A stretch of DNA of 51,967 nucleotides, from contig JBLNBN010000014.1 of assembly GCA_050260015.1 (NCBI GenBank), positions 1 to 51,967 of the forward strand, written 5' to 3'. A program made the translations under genes and the position numbers. The stretch is from JBLNBN01 sp050260015 (GTDB taxonomy: Bacteria > Bacteroidota > Ignavibacteria > Kapaibacteriales > UBA2268). Positions within the stretch are counted from its first letter, which is position 1. Every line of letters begins with the position of its first letter. The notes beneath the pieces were generated by a model. The model had not been told where the DNA came from. It made no database searches and was given only the letters and a program-made list of their open reading frames with translations. Shown here piece by piece: positions 25,484 to 33,939 of this stretch.

Positions 25484-25496
25484 GATAGCCGCGGTT

Positions 25497-26510
25497 TTAC
25501 CACAGCTCGTCTTTGCCGGAGCGCGTCATTAGGTCGCGGATGGCGTCGAGCGGCTTGCGGTCCTCGAAGAGAATATTTCCCATGGCCTCGGCGATCGGCA
25601 GCTCCGCGTCGAGGCTTTTTGCAAGCTCCACGGCGGATTTAGTGGTCGGCACGCCCTCGGCGACCATCTTAGTTTCCGAGAGTATCTCGGGAAGCGTCTT
25701 TCCTTTGCCGATCAGCTCTCCCACGCGGCGATTGCGGCTATGCTTGGAGGAGCATGTAACGTAGAGATCGCCCAAACCCGAAAGCCCGGAGAAAGTCATC
25801 GGGGAAGCGCCGAGCGCCGCTCCAAGGCGGGTCATTTCGGCAAGCCCTCGCGTTATCAGGGCGGCCTTGGTGTTATCGCCCATCCCTAATCCGTCGATTA
25901 CGCCGGCGGCGATAGCGATAACGTTCTTCAGCGCGCCTCCTATCTCGCAGCCGACTACGTCGCTCGAGCTATAGACGCGGAATGATTCGCAGGAGAACGT
26001 CTCGCGGACTTCGCAGGCGAGATCGATATTGGCCGAAGCGACGACTACCGTCGTCGGCATTTTACGGGCGACTTCCTCGGCGTGGCTAGGCCCGGTTAGA
26101 GTAGCGAAGTTCTCAGGGGAAACTCCGCCCGCCTCCGCAAATATCTCGGAAATCCTTTTGTGGGAATTTACTTCAATGCCTTTGGAGCCGTTGACGACAT
26201 GCCTGCCTGTGAAGTCGAACCTGGAATTAACTATAACGGAGCGAATAAACTGCGTGGGAATCGTATTGACGATTATATCGCTTTCAAGAGCCAGCCGGGG
26301 ATCGGTCGTAGCGCAAACGCGCTCGGAAAGCGCAATCCCCGGCAGGTAAACTCCGTTAGTATGTTGCGAATTGATTTCGTCGGCCGTCTCCGCTTCGAAC
26401 GACCAAAGCGTAACGTCGAACCCGGAGCGTGCAAGCATATCCGCCAGGGCCGTGCCCCATCCGCCCGCGCCGAGAGTAGTTATTTTGCCCTTGCTTGGTA
26501 TACCGATCAA
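25497..26510 (-). CDS. gpsA: glycerol-3-phosphate dehydrogenase [NAD(P)+]
   Basis: The 337-residue protein has the nucleotide-binding motif TLGAGGWGTALADML (about 12-26), TGPSHAEEVARKMPTTVV (about 140-157) and EIGGALKNVIAIAAGVIDG (about 190-208), which includes the catalytic Lys. It reduces dihydroxyacetone phosphate to sn-glycerol 3-phosphate for phospholipid synthesis. The start is a TTG at 26510 that overlaps the plsY stop (TTGA). The pairing with plsY joins two successive steps of the phospholipid pathway. Confidence 0.95.
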   Translation of the reverse strand: MIGIPSKGKITTLGAGGWGTALADMLARSGFDVTLWSFEAETADEINSQHTNGVYLPGIALSERVCATTDPRLALESDIIVNTIPTQFIRSVIVNSRFDFTGRHVVNGSKGIEVNSHKRISEIFAEAGGVSPENFATLTGPSHAEEVARKMPTTVVVASANIDLACEVRETFSCESFRVYSSSDVVGCEIGGALKNVIAIAAGVIDGLGMGDNTKAALITRGLAEMTRLGAALGASPMTFSGLSGLGDLYVTCSSKHSRNRRVGELIGKGKTLPEILSETKMVAEGVPTTKSAVELAKSLDAELPIAEAMGNILFEDRKPLDAIRDLMTRSGKDELW

Positions 26511-27181
26511 AACTTTATCAATCTCAATTTGTTAAATCGATTTTCGCGACCGCTGAGCAATCGCTTGATATTGCTTCTGTGCGTATAAATTACAAGCAGC
26601 GTAACAGCCAACGAGAAGTATATTAGAACGCTATAGCCCGGGATGTCCACGTTTAAAAAGTTATAGCGCACGAAGAGCGACGACGGAACGGTGAAAGCCG
26701 CAAGGAGCGAACCAAGCGAGATGTAACCGCTCATAATAACCGCAAGCACGAATATCCCGGCAGCTATCGATACGTCGACCGGAGCTACGGAAAGCAACAT
26801 GCCGAGAGCCGTGTTGATCCCCTTGCCGCCGCGGAACCCCGCGAAAGCGCTCCATACGTGCCCTATTACGGCGAAAAGACCGGCGCCGATCTTAATTAGC
26901 GTCAGATCTTCGAACCATGTGCCATTGGGAATTTGCAATCCTTGTCCCAACCATGCTGCGATAAGCACGGCCGCGACGCCCTTTGCTATGTCGATCAATT
27001 GAACGGCTATTCCCCACTTCCAACCAAGCACTCTAAAAGCGTTAGTCGAACCTGGATTGCCGCTTCCCTTCTCGCGTATATCAAATCCGAAGACCTTTTT
27101 GCTGATAATTACCGCGGAGGGTATCGACCCCAATAAATAGCTTATCGCTGCGATAAGCGCTAACCAACCTGCATTACCCAT
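26507..27181 (-). CDS. plsY: glycerol-3-phosphate acyltransferase PlsY
   Basis: The 224-residue membrane protein has the three PlsY signatures: GSIPSAVIISK, REKGSGNPGSTNAFRVLG and GHVWSAFAGFRGGKGINTALG. Five or more transmembrane helices are visible. It acylates glycerol 3-phosphate with acyl phosphate to make lysophosphatidic acid. The ATG at 27181 is preferred to earlier in-frame starts because it matches the family N-terminus. It is translationally coupled to gpsA. Confidence 0.94.
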   Translation of the reverse strand: MGNAGWLALIAAISYLLGSIPSAVIISKKVFGFDIREKGSGNPGSTNAFRVLGWKWGIAVQLIDIAKGVAAVLIAAWLGQGLQIPNGTWFEDLTLIKIGAGLFAVIGHVWSAFAGFRGGKGINTALGMLLSVAPVDVSIAAGIFVLAVIMSGYISLGSLLAAFTVPSSLFVRYNFLNVDIPGYSVLIYFSLAVTLLVIYTHRSNIKRLLSGRENRFNKLRLIKF

Positions 27182-27302
27182 TTTCTGCAGCCCCAAACCA
27201 AAATATTTATATATAAAATTAACGCTTCCTAAAGCGAACACAAAATTAATACTAAATCGCGTGCGAAACAAACTTTCGCGAATTCTCTATCGATACTATG
27301 CG

Positions 27303-29858
27303 TTAACTTACTATAAAATTAATAAGTTTTTTGGGCACAAAAATTACTTTTTTGACGCTTCCCCCTTCGAGGAATTTCTTTACTTTTTCATCGTTAAGCG
27401 CGGCGGCCTCTATTTCTTCTGAAGTCGCGGACGCGGACGCCTCAACTTTCGAACGTATTTTGCTGTTAACTTGTATGACGAATTCGATCGTTTGTTTGTG
27501 CGTTTTCGCCTCGTCCCATTCGGGATACGCCTCTTCAATTATTGATTTCTTCTTGCCCAGCAGGCTCCAGATCTCCTCCGTAATGTGCGGAGCGAACGGC
27601 GCGAGCGCGAGCGCGAATTTTTCCATAGCCTCGCGCGGCTTCGGCTCGGCGCCGTAGAATTCGTTTACGAAGATCATCATCTGGGCGATAGCCGTATTGA
27701 AGCTCAGGTTTTCGATGTCGTTCGCAATTTTCTTCAGAGTGGAATGCAGGACGAATTCCTGGTTCTGCGTCAAGGGCGCGTCCTTTATATCCTTAGAAAG
27801 CGCGCCGCTCTCGTCTGTGAACATTCTCCAGACGCGCGCGAGGAACCTGTTTACGCCCTCGATGCCGGTCTTCGACCATGGCTTCGAGGCCTCCAGCGGC
27901 CCGAGGAACATTTCGTAGAGTCGCAGCGAATCGGCCCCGAATTCTTTCACAACTTCGTCCGGGTTTACGACGTTCCCGAGCGATTTGCTCATCTTGCGTC
28001 CGTCCTCGCCCATTATCAATCCCTGGTGGAACAGCTTCTTGAAGGGTTCCTTAGTCGTTACGTAGCCGTAGTCGTAGAGTACCTTATGCCAGAATCGCGC
28101 GTAGAGCAAGTGCAACACGGCATGCTCGGAGCCGCCGACGTAGAGATCTACTCCGCCGGGTTGCATCCAGTACTTTTCTTTTTCAGTCGAGCAGAAGGCT
28201 TCGTCGTTCGTCGGGTCGATATAGCGCAGGTAGTACCAGCAGCTGCCGGCCCACTGGGGCATCGTGTTTGTTTCAAAGCGTGCGCGCTTCCCGGTTTTCT
28301 TATCGATAAAATCGACCCACTCGGGCACGTTCGCCAGCGGGGATTCGCCCGTGCCGGCGGGCTTAAAGTCCTTTACGTCCGGCAGTCTCAGCGGCAATTC
28401 CTCGGGATCGAGCGAGCGGCGCGTGCCGTCCTCGAAGAACATAATGGGGATAGGCTCGCCCCAGTAGCGCTGGCGCGAAAAGAGCCAATCGCGCAGCTTA
28501 AATTGAATTTTCTTAGCGCCGATGCCTTTGCTTTCGAGCCAATTGTTCATTTTAGAAATCGCTTCTTCGGTCGCGATCCCGTTAAGGCTCACTTCCGCGT
28601 TTTCGGAATTAACGCCGACGCCCGATTTTTCAGTGAAGGCTTCCTTTTGAACGTCCCATTCCGGGGAATCGGGATTAGCGACGACTTGCTTAATCGGCAA
28701 ATTAAATGCGCGTGCGAATTCGTGGTCGCGCGCGTCGTGCCCGGGAACGGCCATTATAGCGCCCGTGCCGTATGCTCCAAGCACGTAGTCGGCGGTCCAG
28801 ACGGGGACTTCTTCGCCGTTGGCGGGATTAATTGCGTAGCCGCCTGTAAAGACGCCTGTCTTCTCCTTAGCAAGCTCCGTGCGCTCGAGATCGGTTTTAC
28901 GGGTAGCGGCTTCGACGTAAACTCGAACTTCGTTTGACTTATCGGCCGAGGTAATTTCCTCCACGAGCGGATGCTCGGGGGCGAGCACGACGTAGGTCGC
29001 GCCGAATAGCGTATCGGGGCGCGTCGTGAATACTTTTATCTTTTTGTCTGAATTTTTAACGTTGAATAACACCTCCGCGCCTTCGCTGCGACCGATCCAA
29101 TTTTTCTGCATTTCCTTAGTGGAGTGCGGCCAATCGACGAGATCGAGATCGTCCAGCAAGCGTCCCGCGTATTCCGTAATTCGAAGCATCCATTGGCGCA
29201 TGGGGCGGCGTTCGACCGTATAGCCCTTTTCGCGCCATTCGTCCACTTCCTCGTTGGCGAGCACGGTGCCGAGCGCCTCGCACCAATTGACGGGGATCAT
29301 CGCGATAAAGGCTAGTCTCTTCGAGTCCACATATTCCTGGATCTCGACTTCGGATTTTAAATCTCCAGGTATAGGCAATTCGGAAATCGGGCGCGCGCGC
29401 TCCTGCTCGGCGTCGTACCAGCTGTTATAGATCAGCAAGAACATCCATTGCGTCCATTTGTAGTAGCGCGGGTCGGTCGTATTTACCTCGCGCTCCCAAT
29501 CGTAGCCCAAACCGATGAGGTCGAGTTGGCGCTTAAAATTCTCGATATTTTTCTTCGTGGCGATTTCCGGGTGGATGCCGGTCGTCATCGAGTACCGCTC
29601 CGTCGGCAGTCCGAACGCGTCGAATCCCATTGGGTGCAGCACGTTGAAGCCGCGCATCTTTTTGTGGCGTGCGATGATGTCCGTCGCCGTGTAGCCCTCC
29701 GGGTGCCCTATGTGCAACCCGGCCCCGCTTGGGTAGGGGAACATATCGAGAATATAATACTTCGGTTTCGAGGGGTCCTCGCCCGTTTTGTAGGCGTTGG
29801 TTTCCGCCCAGATCTTCTGCCATTTCGGCTCAATTATATCGTATGGATAGGATGCCAT
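27303..29858 (-). CDS. leuS: leucine--tRNA ligase
   Basis: The 851-residue class I synthetase has the HIGH motif in FPYPSGAGLHIGHPEGY (about 40-56), the editing domain with TTRPDTLFGATYVVLAPEH and YGTGAIMAVPGHDARDHEFA-type motifs (shown in part), and KMSKS in GRKMSKSLGN. It charges tRNA-Leu. The ATG at 29858 (MASYPYDIIEPKW) is preferred to a TTG eight codons upstream. It lies 121 bases before plsY on the same strand. Confidence 0.96.
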   Translation of the reverse strand: MASYPYDIIEPKWQKIWAETNAYKTGEDPSKPKYYILDMFPYPSGAGLHIGHPEGYTATDIIARHKKMRGFNVLHPMGFDAFGLPTERYSMTTGIHPEIATKKNIENFKRQLDLIGLGYDWEREVNTTDPRYYKWTQWMFLLIYNSWYDAEQERARPISELPIPGDLKSEVEIQEYVDSKRLAFIAMIPVNWCEALGTVLANEEVDEWREKGYTVERRPMRQWMLRITEYAGRLLDDLDLVDWPHSTKEMQKNWIGRSEGAEVLFNVKNSDKKIKVFTTRPDTLFGATYVVLAPEHPLVEEITSADKSNEVRVYVEAATRKTDLERTELAKEKTGVFTGGYAINPANGEEVPVWTADYVLGAYGTGAIMAVPGHDARDHEFARAFNLPIKQVVANPDSPEWDVQKEAFTEKSGVGVNSENAEVSLNGIATEEAISKMNNWLESKGIGAKKIQFKLRDWLFSRQRYWGEPIPIMFFEDGTRRSLDPEELPLRLPDVKDFKPAGTGESPLANVPEWVDFIDKKTGKRARFETNTMPQWAGSCWYYLRYIDPTNDEAFCSTEKEKYWMQPGGVDLYVGGSEHAVLHLLYARFWHKVLYDYGYVTTKEPFKKLFHQGLIMGEDGRKMSKSLGNVVNPDEVVKEFGADSLRLYEMFLGPLEASKPWSKTGIEGVNRFLARVWRMFTDESGALSKDIKDAPLTQNQEFVLHSTLKKIANDIENLSFNTAIAQMMIFVNEFYGAEPKPREAMEKFALALAPFAPHITEEIWSLLGKKKSIIEEAYPEWDEAKTHKQTIEFVIQVNSKIRSKVEASASATSEEIEAAALNDEKVKKFLEGGSVKKVIFVPKKLINFIVS

Positions 29859-29887
29859 TATTATCAGATTATTATTATTCAAAAACT

Positions 29888-29895
29888 CAAAATTA
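29888..29895 (-). promoter_or_regulatory. TAnnTTTG -7 box upstream of leuS
   Basis: TAATTTTG on the minus strand lies 29 bases before the chosen leuS ATG. The distance supports transcription from here; the -33 element is unclear. Confidence 0.4.
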
Positions 29896-29981
29896 CGAAA
29901 ATTTACCCGTAGAGCTTTCTTTAGCGAATAAATTATTTATTATTATTACAACGTATTAATTATACATATAGATATATTTAT

Positions 29982-29989
29982 TAAATTTG
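29982..29989 (+). promoter_or_regulatory. TAnnTTTG -7 box upstream of the PAS gene
   Basis: TAAATTTG ends 24 bases before the ATG at 30014. The -33 element is not clear. Confidence 0.4.
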
Positions 29990-30013
29990 CGCGACATACT
30001 AATGTAAACGACT

Positions 30014-31213
30014 ATGGCCGATACCGACTCATTATTTCAGGGCAAAGATAGCGCCTTCGATTCGGCGAATTTATTGTCCAATGATATAGCTTTTATTTAC
30101 GATATACAAAAAGGCGAATACACCTTCGTCAGCCCTTCTATTGAGCGATTCACAGGCAAGCCCGCAACGCATTTCGCAAACACAGACTTCCAATACTTAC
30201 TTTTCAATATTCATCCCGACGACGTTGATAAAATAGTAGAATCGAAGGAACGCGCGTTTAGATCAAAATTGAACCCCGCTTACTCGTCGGTCGAGTTCCG
30301 CTTCAGGATATACGACGGCCAGTGGGCATGGTTCAAGGCCGATTATATAATAGAGTCCGACGGCGACGGAGTTCCGAGTACGGCGCGAGGAGCGGCGAGG
30401 TATATCGATAAGGAAAAGCGGCTGGAATTAAGGACTGACGCCCTTCTCGAGCGGGATGCGCTTCTAAACAAAATGCTGGATAGCGGAATTTTTGAAGTCG
30501 ACTTGCGGGATAATACCGCTACCCCGTCGGCGGAGTTCCAACGTAAATTGGGCATCTTAAAGCCAAAGGCCAAAGTACCCCTCCAAGAAATCTATCAATC
30601 GCTACACCAGGAAGATCTGAAGCATCTTTTGAGCGCCGTCAAGACTCTTATTTCCAGGGGCGAAGGCCTGTTAATATTTGAATTCCGTATCGATATAAAG
30701 GGAAAGGGCTATTGCTGGTACAAAGCCCGCTTCGCTATATCGGAACGAGCGCCGGGCGGGCGGCCTGTAAAGTTGCTCGGTATTACAGCGGAGCTACATT
30801 CTCCGCCCGGGGCCAATAGTATCGCCGCAAACTCATTAATGAATATTCTCGCCCTATTTGAACGCTACACGGTAGGGCTGGTCATTATTAACGAGCTGGG
30901 CCGGATTGAGGCCGTCAACCAAAAAACCGAGAACTTGACAAAGATCGATCGGAAGGAAATACTCGGCAAGCCGCTCTGGTCGGTAATTTATAATGTGCTT
31001 CCCTATGAATTGAAGGATACTTTTTCAATAGAAATATACACAAAAAAGATAAATCAATATCTAATCTCCGGGGAATCCGAATTCAACGGAAAAGAAATGG
31101 AAGTCGAGATTCAAAGAGGAGACGGCGCGCAAGTGAAGTTAAATGTGCGTGCGCAATCGATTCAAGTGGAAAAAGTATATAATCTTGCTTTAATTATCAA
31201 AGAAAAAAGTTAA
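30014..31213 (+). CDS. three-PAS-domain protein without output domain
   Basis: The 399-residue soluble protein shows three PAS-like units: about 22-135 (IAFIYDIQKGEYTFVSPSIE ... WAWFKADYI, shown in part), about 150-262 (SGIFEVDLRDNTATPSAEFQRKLG) with its PAC segment, and about 275-395 (ERYTVGLVIINELGRIEAVNQK). No histidine kinase, GGDEF, EAL, DNA-binding or methyl-accepting domain follows, and no membrane segment or signal peptide is seen. It may sense a ligand and act through protein contacts. A methyltransferase gene starts 55 bases downstream on the same strand. Confidence 0.8.
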   Translation: MADTDSLFQGKDSAFDSANLLSNDIAFIYDIQKGEYTFVSPSIERFTGKPATHFANTDFQYLLFNIHPDDVDKIVESKERAFRSKLNPAYSSVEFRFRIYDGQWAWFKADYIIESDGDGVPSTARGAARYIDKEKRLELRTDALLERDALLNKMLDSGIFEVDLRDNTATPSAEFQRKLGILKPKAKVPLQEIYQSLHQEDLKHLLSAVKTLISRGEGLLIFEFRIDIKGKGYCWYKARFAISERAPGGRPVKLLGITAELHSPPGANSIAANSLMNILALFERYTVGLVIINELGRIEAVNQKTENLTKIDRKEILGKPLWSVIYNVLPYELKDTFSIEIYTKKINQYLISGESEFNGKEMEVEIQRGDGAQVKLNVRAQSIQVEKVYNLALIIKEKS

Positions 31214-31268
31214 TTTTGCTAATTAAAGCTTAAATGAATAATCAAAAAAATAACTTACGGAAAAACCC

Positions 31269-32276
31269 ATGAAAACTATACCAGCGCCGGCGCAAAAGAG
31301 CATTCGCACCACGGCTATTCACGATATAGCTTTAGGATTCCAAAAAAGCCGCATACTCTTTACTGCATGCGAGCTTGACATATTTACAATTATCGGGAAT
31401 CAATGGGTCACGGCGGCCGAGATATCCGAAATATTGGGCGCCGACGACCGCTCTATGGAGAGGCTTTGCAACGCCCTTGTCTCCCTTGAAATCCTCCGGA
31501 AAGAGGGTTCCGCCTTCAGCAACACAGTAGAATCGCTATTGCACCTCGTCAAAGGCAGTCCTGATTACTTAACCAATATGATCCACCTCGCTTCGCTTTG
31601 GGAGCCGTGGAGCAACTTGACGGAAGTCGTTCGGCGCGGCGAGCCTGTGAATTTCGAAACGCTGAATGAAAAGTCCGAGGAATGGATCGAGTCGTTGATA
31701 TATTCCAGCAACTGGAAGCTCGGGCAGAGCGCGGCGGAAATCGTAAGGATTGTCGGGGCTTCCGCAGCTAAAAAGATACTGGATCTCGGCGCCGGCTCCG
31801 GGGCCTACGCAATTGAATTCGCCCGCCAGAATCCCCACTCCCAGGTGGCGTGCTTCGACCTTCCAAAAGTAATACCTTATACCTTAGCTAACGTAGCAAA
31901 CGCCGGGTTCGAAGGCAGAGTTACGGCAATAGCCGGCGATTTTATGAAGGACGACATCGGCGGGGATTATGATTTGATATTCGTATCCAACGTCGTTAGC
32001 CTCTTTTCTATTTGGGAAAATATCACGCTGATGCAAAAGTTGTTCGACGCGCTCAAGCGCGGGGGCAGAATCGTTATCAACGACGTAATTATTGAAGATA
32101 ACCGCTCCGAACCGCTCGAGAGCGCTCTCTGGTCGATCAATATGATGGTAAACACGCAGTCTGGCGACGCCTACACGGAAACCGACCTATGGATCGCTTT
32201 AAAAGAAGCCTGGTTCCACGACCTGCATAGATTGAACACTAACTACAATACCAGCTTAATTATTGGAACGAAGTAA
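31269..32276 (+). CDS. SAM-dependent O-methyltransferase-like protein
   Basis: The 335-residue protein has an N-terminal winged-helix dimerisation domain (about 12-95) typical of plant-type O-methyltransferases. The SAM-binding motif ILDLGAGSGAYAIEFA follows (about 169-184), then the acidic strand end VACFDLPKVI and a GGRIVINDVIIED segment. It would transfer a methyl group to a small molecule; the substrate is unknown. Its last 21 bases overlap the end of murF on the other strand. Confidence 0.85.
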   Translation: MKTIPAPAQKSIRTTAIHDIALGFQKSRILFTACELDIFTIIGNQWVTAAEISEILGADDRSMERLCNALVSLEILRKEGSAFSNTVESLLHLVKGSPDYLTNMIHLASLWEPWSNLTEVVRRGEPVNFETLNEKSEEWIESLIYSSNWKLGQSAAEIVRIVGASAAKKILDLGAGSGAYAIEFARQNPHSQVACFDLPKVIPYTLANVANAGFEGRVTAIAGDFMKDDIGGDYDLIFVSNVVSLFSIWENITLMQKLFDALKRGGRIVINDVIIEDNRSEPLESALWSINMMVNTQSGDAYTETDLWIALKEAWFHDLHRLNTNYNTSLIIGTK

Positions 32277-33662
32277 AGCGATAAGCTCCTCCATCTTCAT
32301 TCCGCGGGAGCCTTTAACGAGAATTGCCGCGCGCTTGCTTATAACTTGCGCGCGGATCGCTTTCGCCATTTCCGGTTTATCATCAAAAACCTGAGCTTTT
32401 CCGTTCACGTTCGACCTCGCCGACGCTTTAGCTAATTCCTCGCCGTGAAGGTAGACTTTATCCGCCTTTTCGCAAGCCAGCACGATTAATCTCTCGTGCT
32501 CGTCCGCGGCGGCTTCGCCAAGCTCGCGCATATCGCCCAGCGCGGCTATTTTATAGTAATCGCCGGGCAACGCGGCCAGCGACTCCAAAGCGGCCGCCAT
32601 CGAGTTGGGATTGGAATTGTAGCAATCGTTTATTATTAACGAATCGCCAAGCGGCTCCACTTGCATGCGGGCGTAGCCGTGACCTTCCGTCGGGACAAAA
32701 TTCTCGAGCGCGCGCTTAATAGATTCGAGCGGTACGCCGTGAGCTATGCCGACCGCGGACGCCGCGAGCGCGTTTAAAGCCGAAACGCGTCCGTACGTAG
32801 GCAGACCGATCTCTATTTGATCCTCGCCGTACATTAGCTTAAGTATCGGCTTTAGCTCTTCGGTTAGTATTATGTTGGCTTGAAGCATGCCGGCGTTCGT
32901 CTCGCCGTATGTTATCTTATTATCCATCAGGCGGGCGTACTTCGCGAGCCGCTCGTCGTCTATATTAATGAGTGCAGTTTTATTATTCTTGCGAAGAAAG
33001 CCGTAGAGGAATGTTTCCTCGAATTCCACGCCGTCCAGGTCGATTAATTTTTCGAGGTGCTCCTTGCCGATATTCGTAATAACGCCTGAAGTCGGGCGAA
33101 CCATTTCGGATAGTATGCCTATTTCCCCCGGTTCGTTCGTGCCGATCTCGAGCGCCGCGGCTTCGTATTCGCCCGACAGCTGAAGCAGCATTAACGGGAC
33201 GCCGAGTTGATTGTTAAAGTTCTCGAACGTTTTGAGCGTTTTGTACTTTTCGGATAGAACGGCGGCGGCCATATCCTTCGTGGTGGTCTTGCCGTTGGAG
33301 CCGGCGACGGCGACTATGGGAATACTGAATCGCTCGCGGTGATGCCTGCCGAGCGCGCCCAGGGCCGAAATTGTTTCCTTAACTACGATAAACGACTTAT
33401 CGATAAATCGCGCGGCGTTCTCCGCGTACCAGGGCCCTTCGACGACGCAGAGGGTTGCGCCCCGCTCGAAAGCTTCCCCAACCTTCGAATGCGCGTCCAA
33501 TTTTTCCCCGCGCAGCGCGACGAAAATATTTCCCGGCTCGACCTGTCGCGTATCGACGCTAACGCCAAGAGCGGCGAAATTTTCTTTTAAGTTGATTATT
33601 TGAGATTGTTTAAAGATTGAAGCTAAGTCGTAGTAGGTAAATTCGGCGCTATTCCGTAGCAT
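32256..33662 (-). CDS. murF: UDP-N-acetylmuramoyl-tripeptide--D-alanyl-D-alanine ligase
   Basis: The 468-residue Mur ligase has an N-terminal substrate domain (SVDTRQVEPGNIFVALRG), the ATP-binding loop VAGSNGKTTTKDM (about 120-132), ALEIGTNEPGEIG (about 171-183) and INDCYNSNPNSMAAAL (about 342-357). It adds D-Ala-D-Ala to the peptidoglycan precursor in the cytoplasm. Its start overlaps the preceding small gene by 14 bases. It does not lie in a dcw cluster but behind speA. Confidence 0.95.
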   Translation of the reverse strand: MLRNSAEFTYYDLASIFKQSQIINLKENFAALGVSVDTRQVEPGNIFVALRGEKLDAHSKVGEAFERGATLCVVEGPWYAENAARFIDKSFIVVKETISALGALGRHHRERFSIPIVAVAGSNGKTTTKDMAAAVLSEKYKTLKTFENFNNQLGVPLMLLQLSGEYEAAALEIGTNEPGEIGILSEMVRPTSGVITNIGKEHLEKLIDLDGVEFEETFLYGFLRKNNKTALINIDDERLAKYARLMDNKITYGETNAGMLQANIILTEELKPILKLMYGEDQIEIGLPTYGRVSALNALAASAVGIAHGVPLESIKRALENFVPTEGHGYARMQVEPLGDSLIINDCYNSNPNSMAAALESLAALPGDYYKIAALGDMRELGEAAADEHERLIVLACEKADKVYLHGEELAKASARSNVNGKAQVFDDKPEMAKAIRAQVISKRAAILVKGSRGMKMEELIALLRSNN

Positions 33663-33936
33663 TATTTTCCTCGTTTTCCAGGTTAAGGTCCGAGACCAGG
33701 TAATGAATTATTTTTACCAGAACCGGCAGCGGCTTGGTTTTTATAACTTTATTAAAATGAATTATTTTCGCTTCGAGCCGCCTGTTTTCGGCGGTAGTTT
33801 TCAGGTATTTCCTGCGCAAAGCGATCAGCGCGAGGTTTGTTTTTTCCTCGCGCCGCGCTTCCTGCTCTTCCCGGATCTTTTTTAGCGCCTCGATTTCGAC
33901 GCTCGTTCGGGGTATATACCGAATTATCTTTTTCAT
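33649..33936 (-). CDS. small coiled-coil protein of unknown function
   Basis: The 95-residue protein is highly charged and helical, with a likely coiled coil at about 15-65 (alternating Glu, Arg, Lys and Leu), and no signal peptide. It begins 3 bases after the speA stop and overlaps murF by 14 bases, so speA, this gene and murF are probably translated from one message. No family was recognised. Confidence 0.7.
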   Translation of the reverse strand: MKKIIRYIPRTSVEIEALKKIREEQEARREEKTNLALIALRRKYLKTTAENRRLEAKIIHFNKVIKTKPLPVLVKIIHYLVSDLNLENEENNATE

Positions 33937-33939
33937 CGC

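Noticed and set aside
27585..28937. A 450-codon open frame antisense to leuS
   Set aside because: It mirrors the strongly conserved leuS, has no family motif, and long antisense frames are expected in GC-rich codons.
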